A stretch of DNA of 64,000 nucleotides from Priestia megaterium NBRC 15308 = ATCC 14581 (lineage in GTDB: Bacteria; Bacillota; Bacilli; Bacillales; Bacillaceae_H), in contig NZ_CP009920.1 of the NCBI RefSeq assembly GCF_000832985.1, forward strand, positions 2,277,501-2,341,500, in the 5' to 3' direction. Below, in pieces: positions 59,000 through 64,000 of this stretch. The notes beneath the pieces are model-generated. The model had not been told where the DNA came from, did no database searches, and saw nothing but the letters and a program-made list of their open reading frames with translations. The stretch's first letter is position 1; every line of letters starts with the position of its first letter. Made by a program: the position numbers and the translations under genes.

Positions 59000-59470
59000 A
59001 TGACAGAGATTAACGAATTTACGTTTATGTCTACGTCTCCTGATGAAACTAATCAGCTGGCTGCTCGTCTAGCAACTTTATTAGAAGCTGGTGACGTGCT
59101 GCTGCTTGAAGGCGATTTGGGAGCTGGAAAGACAACATTCACAAAAAGTTTAGCTAAAGGATTAGGAATTGAACGCAATGTGAATAGCCCGACATTTACG
59201 ATCATTAAAGAATACAAAAGCGGTCGCCTTCCTCTTTATCATATGGATGTGTACCGTCTAGGGGATGAATTTGAAGACCTAGGGTTCGATGAGTATTTTG
59301 AAGGAGATGGCGTGACGGTCGTGGAGTGGGCTCATCTGATTGAAGAGCAGCTTCCTAATGAATATATTCAAATCAATATTTACCATGAAAACGAAACGAC
59401 TCGTAAAATCCTTGTAAAAGCGATAGGGAGTCGGTACGTTGAAATATGTAAGGAGCTTTTTAAAAGATGA
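59000..59470 (+). CDS. tsaE: tRNA t6A synthesis ATPase TsaE
   Basis: 156-aa ATPase of the threonylcarbamoyladenosine (t6A37) machinery. P-loop LEGDLGAGKTTFTKSL, SPTFTIIKEY, and VTVVEWAHLIEEQLP. First of tsaE-tsaB-rimI-tsaD, overlapping tsaB by 4 bp. ATG 59000; GAAGTGAGG upstream. Confidence 0.96.
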   Translation: MTEINEFTFMSTSPDETNQLAARLATLLEAGDVLLLEGDLGAGKTTFTKSLAKGLGIERNVNSPTFTIIKEYKSGRLPLYHMDVYRLGDEFEDLGFDEYFEGDGVTVVEWAHLIEEQLPNEYIQINIYHENETTRKILVKAIGSRYVEICKELFKR

Positions 59471-60165
59471 AAATGTTAGCCATTGATACATCCAATTTTG
59501 TCATGGGTGTTGCTGTCGTTGAAGAAAACAAAGTAATTGGAGAAATTATTACGAATCTAAAAAAGAATCACTCCGTTCGTGTGATGAACGCTGTGGAATC
59601 TTTGTTAAAGGACTGTGATATTGCGCCAAGCGAGCTAGACCGCGTTGTAGTGGCGCACGGTCCTGGGTCTTATACAGGTGTACGCATTGGCGTTACCATT
59701 GCCAAGACACTTGCTTGGACTTTAAATATTCCTTTAATAGGTGTATCTAGCCTTGAGGCACTAGCAGCAAACGGTCGCTATTTTGATGGGTATATTGCTC
59801 CGTTATTTGATGCGCGCCGTCAACAGCTTTATACAGGACTATATGAATGGAATAACGAACGAAGTCTTCTAGAAGTTGAAAGTGATCGACTTGTTATTAA
59901 TAAGGACTGGGCGGAACATTTAAAGTCATACAACAAACCTATTTTATTCATAGGCAATGATCTTCCTATGCATGAAGAGACGTTAAAAGAAGTGCTGGGT
60001 GAACAAGCTGTATTTGCCCATGTTCAGCAGTTTAATCCAAGACCAAGTGAATTGGCTTTCTTAGGAATAAAGAAAGAGCCGCAGTCTGTGCATACTTTTG
60101 TTCCGAACTACATTCGTTTAGCTGAAGCGGAAGCCAACTGGCTTGCTTCACAGCAAAAAGGATAA
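59467..60165 (+). CDS. tsaB: tRNA t6A synthesis protein TsaB
   Basis: 232-aa ASKHA-fold partner of TsaD in the TsaBDE complex. AIDTSNFVMGVAVVEE, VVVAHGPGSYTGVRIGVTIAK and APLFDARRQQLYTGLY are typical. It lacks the metal-binding HxxxH of TsaD, as expected for this scaffold subunit. Confidence 0.96.
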   Translation: MKMLAIDTSNFVMGVAVVEENKVIGEIITNLKKNHSVRVMNAVESLLKDCDIAPSELDRVVVAHGPGSYTGVRIGVTIAKTLAWTLNIPLIGVSSLEALAANGRYFDGYIAPLFDARRQQLYTGLYEWNNERSLLEVESDRLVINKDWAEHLKSYNKPILFIGNDLPMHEETLKEVLGEQAVFAHVQQFNPRPSELAFLGIKKEPQSVHTFVPNYIRLAEAEANWLASQQKG

Positions 60166-60179
60166 AAGAAGGTATAAAC

Positions 60180-60629
60180 ATGAAACTAACAATTAAGTTT
60201 CGCTTAATGGAAGTTAAAGATATTGATCAAGTAGTGAAAATCGAAGAGAAGTCTTTTACGACACCTTGGAGTTCAGAAGCGTTTCAAAATGAGTTAACCA
60301 ATAATCAATTTTCAACTTACATTGTGATGGAAGAAGGAGAAAATATTATTGGGTATTGCGGAACGTGGATTGTTATTGACGAAGCACATGTAACCAACAT
60401 TGCCCTATTGCCAGACTACCGAGGTAAGGGACTCGGTGAATTGCTGCTGCGCAACGTGATGGACGTTCTTCGAAAACTAGGTGCTGCGTCAATGACATTA
60501 GAAGTTAGGGTATCTAATCATATTGCACAATCATTGTATCAAAAGCTAGGTTTTAAACCTGGAGGTATTCGTAAGAATTATTATTCTGATAACAATGAGG
60601 ATGCATTAGTTATGTGGGTGAATTTATGA
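60180..60629 (+). CDS. rimI: Ribosomal protein alanine N-acetyltransferase RimI
   Basis: 149-aa GNAT acetyltransferase; N-acetylates ribosomal protein S18 in E. coli. Acetyl-CoA motif [16 protein letters not shown] and C-terminal [20 protein letters not shown]. Overlaps tsaD by 4 bp (ATGA). Confidence 0.94.
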   Translation: MKLTIKFRLMEVKDIDQVVKIEEKSFTTPWSSEAFQNELTNNQFSTYIVMEEGENIIGYCGTWIVIDEAHVTNIALLPDYRGKGLGELLLRNVMDVLRKLGAASMTLEVRVSNHIAQSLYQKLGFKPGGIRKNYYSDNNEDALVMWVNL

Positions 60630-61642
60630 GTGAAAATCAATTAATTTTAGCATTAGAAACAAGCTGTGATGAGACAGCAGCGGCCGTGATTCGAAACGGT
60701 CATGAAATTGTAGCCAATGTGGTGGCATCACAAATAGAAAGCCATAAACGATTTGGCGGTGTCGTACCGGAGATTGCATCTCGTCATCATGTGGAACAAA
60801 TTACGGTAGTAGTTGAAGAAACTTTAAATCAAGCGAACTTGACGTTTGCAGATATTGATGCAATAGCTGTAACGGAAGGACCTGGGCTTGTGGGAGCACT
60901 TCTTATTGGCGTAAATGCAGCCAAAGCGCTAGCATTTGCGCATCAAAAGCCATTAATTGGTGTTCATCATATTGCAGGACATATTTATGCAAATCAGTTA
61001 ATCAAAAAATTAGAATTCCCGCTTTTATCGCTAGTTGTATCTGGAGGGCATACGGAGCTTGTATACATGGAAAGTCACGGTCAGTTTAAAGTAATTGGTG
61101 AAACGAGAGATGATGCAGCAGGAGAAGCCTACGATAAAGTAGCCCGCACGTTAAACCTTCCATATCCAGGTGGACCGCATATTGACCGCCTTGCACATGA
61201 AGGAGAGCCATTAATTGATTTGCCGCGTGCTTGGCTAGAAGAAGGATCCTATGATTTTAGTTTCAGTGGGTTAAAATCAGCAGTTATTAACACTGTCCAC
61301 AACGCGAAGCAAAAAGGTGAAGAAATTCTTCCACAAACGCTTGCTGCTAGCTTTCAAGCGAGTGTTATTGATGTGTTAGTAACTAAAACGGTTAAAGCTG
61401 CAAAGGAATATAACGTTAAGCAAGTGTTAGTAGCAGGAGGAGTTGCTGCTAATAAAGGACTTAGAGCAGCGCTAGAAGAGGCATTTGTACCATTATCAAA
61501 CATTGAGCTTATTATCCCGCCGCTGTCTCTATGCACGGATAATGCCGCAATGATTGGAGCAGCGGCAAGTGTACGATTTGCTCAAGGAAAACGCTCAGAT
61601 ATGTCATTAAACGCAAACCCCGGTTTAGACTTGGAAGAGTAA
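60626..61642 (+). CDS. tsaD: tRNA N6-adenosine threonylcarbamoyltransferase TsaD
   Basis: 338-aa Kae1/Gcp-family enzyme that transfers threonylcarbamoyl to A37 of ANN-decoding tRNAs. [25 protein letters not shown] (metal HxxxH), [23 protein letters not shown] and CTDNAAMIG are intact. ATG 60626; the upstream GTG 60614 lies in rimI. Confidence 0.97.
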   Translation: MSENQLILALETSCDETAAAVIRNGHEIVANVVASQIESHKRFGGVVPEIASRHHVEQITVVVEETLNQANLTFADIDAIAVTEGPGLVGALLIGVNAAKALAFAHQKPLIGVHHIAGHIYANQLIKKLEFPLLSLVVSGGHTELVYMESHGQFKVIGETRDDAAGEAYDKVARTLNLPYPGGPHIDRLAHEGEPLIDLPRAWLEEGSYDFSFSGLKSAVINTVHNAKQKGEEILPQTLAASFQASVIDVLVTKTVKAAKEYNVKQVLVAGGVAANKGLRAALEEAFVPLSNIELIIPPLSLCTDNAAMIGAAASVRFAQGKRSDMSLNANPGLDLEE

Positions 61643-61680
61643 GAGACGAGTGAGATTTATTTCTCATTCGTCTTTTTTGT
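61643..61680 (+). terminator. Terminator of tsaE-tsaB-rimI-tsaD
   Basis: Stem AGACGAGTGAGA/TCTCATTCGTCT with 6-nt loop and T run. Confidence 0.92.
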
Positions 61681-61693
61681 GGGTAAAAATAAT

Positions 61694-61837
61694 TTATCAA
61701 CAATATTCAATAAATTTAGAATTGCCTGTGGATAATTATGTGGAAAAGTCCGTGTACTCAGTACACGGACATGTTATCAACAAGTTTTAATTATGAAAAT
61801 CAGACAGATATCCACTATTTATTCACATAGTGGATAA
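61694..61837 (+). promoter_or_regulatory. DnaA-box cluster between tsaD and ydiF
   Basis: Six 9-mers match TTATCCACA with at most one mismatch: TTATCAACA (61694 and 61774), TGTGGATAA (61727, exact on the minus strand), TGTGGAAAA (61739), TTATTCACA (61819) and AGTGGATAA (61829). A weaker ATATCCACT lies at 61808. As I recall, the gcp-ydiF intergenic region is a known DnaA-box cluster in B. subtilis; gcp is tsaD. Confidence 0.82.
61748..61770 (-). terminator. Palindrome, possible ydiF terminator
   Basis: GTCCGTGTAC and GTACACGGAC flank TCA, a perfect 10-bp stem. On the minus strand it is followed by TTTTCC, a weak tail, 127 nt after the ydiF stop. It also sits in the middle of the DnaA-box cluster. 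Confidence 0.45.
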
Positions 61838-61896
61838 AGCTTGTTCTAAAGGGCACGAACAAGTAAATAGGGCGAATAAATACGAAAAAATACAGG

Positions 61897-63831
61897 CTAT
61901 TCTTCTAGAAGCAGCTGTAATTCTTCCCACTCTTCCATTAATGTGGATAACTGTGAAGAAATTTTTTCATTTTCACCGTTCAATCTTGATACTTCTTCGT
62001 GGTTTTGATAAATTTCAGGATCACAAAGAAGTTCTTCATTCTCCGCTTGTGCGGCTTCTAATTTGTTTACTTCAGTTTCAATTTCTTCAATTCGGCGCGT
62101 TCGCTGCCTCATCAATTTCTTTTGTTCTTTATCTTGTTTATAGGACTGTTTATCTACTTTTACCGTACGTTCTTCGTTTGCTTTTATATTTTCTAATTCT
62201 TTGATTTCCTCTATTTCTGCTTTCTTTTCGACATAATAGTCATAATCTCCAAGAAATTCTTCTACCCCTTCAGGAGATAGCTCTGCTATTTTGTTTGCAA
62301 TACGATTAATAAAATAACGGTCATGTGAAACAAATAATAGAGTCCCTGGGTAATCAATTAATGCATTCTCGAGTACTTGTTTGCTATCTAAATCAAGATG
62401 GTTAGTAGGTTCATCTAAAATTAAGAAATTAGCTTTTTGAAGCATAAGCTTCGAAAGAGCCAAACGTGCTTTTTCACCACCGCTAAGCGTCGAAACGATT
62501 TTCAGTACATCATCACCTGAAAACAGAAAATTTCCAAGCGCTGTACGAATTTCTTTTTCAGGTTTGGATGGGTAGTCATCCCAAAGCTCATTTAAAACGG
62601 TTTTATTAGAAGTTAAATTAGCTTGCTCTTGGTCGTAATAACCAACCATTACGTTTGAGCCAAAAGAAATGGTTCCAGTCTTGAAGCTTAGTTTATCCAC
62701 AATACCTTTTAATAACGTAGATTTCCCAACTCCATTAGGGCCAACCAATGCAAGGCTTTCACCTTTTTTAATCCGAAGGTTTGCCTCTTGGACGACGTAT
62801 TTGTGTTCATCATATCCGATAGACACGTTTTCGAGATTTAAGACTTCATTTCCGCTTTGACGCTCAATTTCAAACGAAAAACTAGCTGATTTTTCGCCTT
62901 CGTTAGGTCGATTTATTAACTCTATTCGATCGAGCTGTTTCCGTCTGCTTTGCGCACGTTTTGTAGTCGATGCGCGGGCGATATTTCGCTGAATAAAATC
63001 ATTCAGTTTTGCGACTTCATCTTGCTGCTTTTCGTACTGACGCAACTCTTTTTCATATCGCTCTGCTTTTTGTACAAGGTATTTAGAGTAGTTGCCCGTG
63101 TACTTGACCGTTGTTTTTTTTGTGACTTCATACACTTGATTTACGACTTTATCAAGGAAGTAACGATCGTGTGAAACAATTAAAATAGCTCCTTCATACC
63201 CTTGCAGAAACTGTTCCAGCCATGCTAAAGTTTCAATATCTAAGTGGTTGGTAGGCTCATCCAGAATAAGCAAGTCTGGCTTTGTTAAAAGCAGTTTTGC
63301 AAGAGCCAAGCGCGTTTTTTGTCCACCGCTCAAGGAGGAAATAGGGGTGCTATAGTCAAAGTTTGAAAAACGGAAACCGTGAAGAATAGATCGTGTATCC
63401 GCTTCATATTGATAGCCGCCTAAATCTTTGAACGTTACTTGAAGCTGATCGTACTCTTTGGTTAGTTTTTCGTATTGAACTGAATCATTAAAAATGTCTG
63501 GATCGCCCATCTTCGTTTCAAGCGTACGTAATTCTTTTTCCATCTTCTTTAATGGAGCAAAGACCGTCATCATTTCTTCCCATATGGAGAGTGTTGACTC
63601 AAGAACTGTATCTTGTCCCATATAATCAATGGAAACACCTTTAGGTTTAATAATTTCTCCGCTGTCATAAGAAAGCTGCTCAGCAATAATTTTTAATAAA
63701 GTTGATTTACCAGCACCGTTTCGTCCCACTAGGGCAATGCGGTCTTTTGATTGTACTTCTAACTTTATATTCGATAAAATGGGTTCTGCCCCATAGTATT
63801 TTGTAATACCGTTCAATTGTAGAATAATCAT
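61897..63831 (-). CDS. ydiF: ABC-F ATPase YdiF
   Basis: 644-aa soluble protein with two ABC domains and no membrane segment, of the ABC-F translation-factor family. First domain: GRNGAGKSTLLK, SLSGGQKTRLALAKLL, LLILDEPTNHLD. Linker helices (about 240-310, rich in K, R, E, Q) form the P-site tRNA interaction motif. Second domain: GPNGVGKSTLLK, LSGGEKARLALS, FLILDEPTNHLD. A C-terminal coiled coil (about 560-644) follows. Equivalent to B. subtilis YdiF by position. AGGTGAAAAA precedes ATG. Confidence 0.95.
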   Translation of the reverse strand: MIILQLNGITKYYGAEPILSNIKLEVQSKDRIALVGRNGAGKSTLLKIIAEQLSYDSGEIIKPKGVSIDYMGQDTVLESTLSIWEEMMTVFAPLKKMEKELRTLETKMGDPDIFNDSVQYEKLTKEYDQLQVTFKDLGGYQYEADTRSILHGFRFSNFDYSTPISSLSGGQKTRLALAKLLLTKPDLLILDEPTNHLDIETLAWLEQFLQGYEGAILIVSHDRYFLDKVVNQVYEVTKKTTVKYTGNYSKYLVQKAERYEKELRQYEKQQDEVAKLNDFIQRNIARASTTKRAQSRRKQLDRIELINRPNEGEKSASFSFEIERQSGNEVLNLENVSIGYDEHKYVVQEANLRIKKGESLALVGPNGVGKSTLLKGIVDKLSFKTGTISFGSNVMVGYYDQEQANLTSNKTVLNELWDDYPSKPEKEIRTALGNFLFSGDDVLKIVSTLSGGEKARLALSKLMLQKANFLILDEPTNHLDLDSKQVLENALIDYPGTLLFVSHDRYFINRIANKIAELSPEGVEEFLGDYDYYVEKKAEIEEIKELENIKANEERTVKVDKQSYKQDKEQKKLMRQRTRRIEEIETEVNKLEAAQAENEELLCDPEIYQNHEEVSRLNGENEKISSQLSTLMEEWEELQLLLEE

Positions 63832-64000
63832 TTTTTCACCTCTAGTAGTATATCCATAGTGTATTTTAACATATTTTCAACTACAAGTTCTTCCTACAAG
63901 CGTTTGTAATTTGTAGAGGGACAAGGACAAATGATGAAGCGAATGTTTTGATTCATGAAATAAAATGATTTTACCTGCACATTTTATACAGGATACTATG
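63832..64000. other. Intergenic end of window
   Basis: AT-rich region upstream of ydiF. TTTACC and GATACT (63992-63997) with a 16-bp spacer may be a plus-strand promoter for a gene beyond the window. I see no coding sequence here. Confidence 0.4.

Noticed and set aside
61830-62204. 124-aa plus-strand frame
   Set aside because: Mostly antisense to the ydiF 3' end; Leu/Phe-rich composition mirrors the coiled-coil codons of ydiF.

Overview
The window is chromosomal DNA of a Gram-positive, low-GC, spore-forming member of the Bacillaceae. The 16S sequence, gene order and protein sequences fit Bacillus (Priestia) megaterium or a very close relative. Most of it is collinear with the origin-proximal clockwise arm of the Bacillus subtilis chromosome: rrn/tRNA, rocF, sigW-rsiW, cdaA-cdaR-glmM-glmS, then ddl-murF-cshA, rhomboid-acpS-ydcC-alr-ndoAI-ndoA, the sigB operon, ydcI-cmpA-ydcK, rrn/tRNA, and tsaE-tsaB-rimI-tsaD-ydiF. 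The block between about 11.8 and 34.5 kb is different from B. subtilis at this place and holds more accessory functions.

Layout. 1-2.9 kb: 3' part of a 23S rRNA, a 5S rRNA that appears to have its own promoter, and nine tRNAs. 2.9-9.4 kb: arginase, a small Spo0E-like phosphatase, sigma-W with its anti-sigma factor, and the c-di-AMP cyclase module joined to phosphoglucosamine mutase. 9.4-11.7 kb: glmS behind a glmS ribozyme. 11.8-14.8 kb: an unidentified Trp/Pro-periodic membrane protein, a YebC-family protein and an SH3-repeat L,D-transpeptidase-like wall protein. 14.8-20.1 kb: mannitol operon mtlA-mtlR-mtlD with EIIA fused into MtlA. 20.2-24.2 kb: VOC protein, secreted L,D-transpeptidase, MscL, LtaS-like sulfatase-fold protein. 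24.2-28.7 kb: XRE/cupin regulator with potABCD polyamine importer. 28.9-34.4 kb: acyltransferase, then a two-component system facing a three-gene flavinylated Rnf-like membrane electron-transfer module (FMN-binding protein, ApbE, RnfD-like). 34.7-44.4 kb: cell-wall precursor enzymes, an RNA helicase behind a structured leader, UV endonuclease, rhomboid protease, acyl-carrier-protein synthase, lipoprotein, alanine racemase and the NdoAI/NdoA toxin-antitoxin pair. 44.5-49.4 kb: complete rsbRSTUVW-sigB-rsbX stress operon with an internal sigma-B promoter. 49.5-52.4 kb: Tex, CmpA (38 aa) and SprT-like protein. 52.4-58.9 kb: eleven tRNAs, then 16S-23S-5S and two more tRNAs. 59-64 kb: t6A synthesis genes, a DnaA-box cluster, and an ABC-F protein.

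Themes. Cell-envelope synthesis and stress dominate: GlmM/GlmS feed UDP-GlcNAc, Ddl/MurF/Alr make the D-Ala-D-Ala stem, two YkuD-type proteins act on the wall, and sigma-W, c-di-AMP and sigma-B sense envelope or general stress. The observations I rate highest are the flavinylation module with matching direct repeats in front of both it and the two-component genes, the DnaA-box cluster between tsaD and ydiF, the alternative-structure leader before cshA, and the 5S gene with its own promoter. No prophage, transposase, integrase or CRISPR array is visible.
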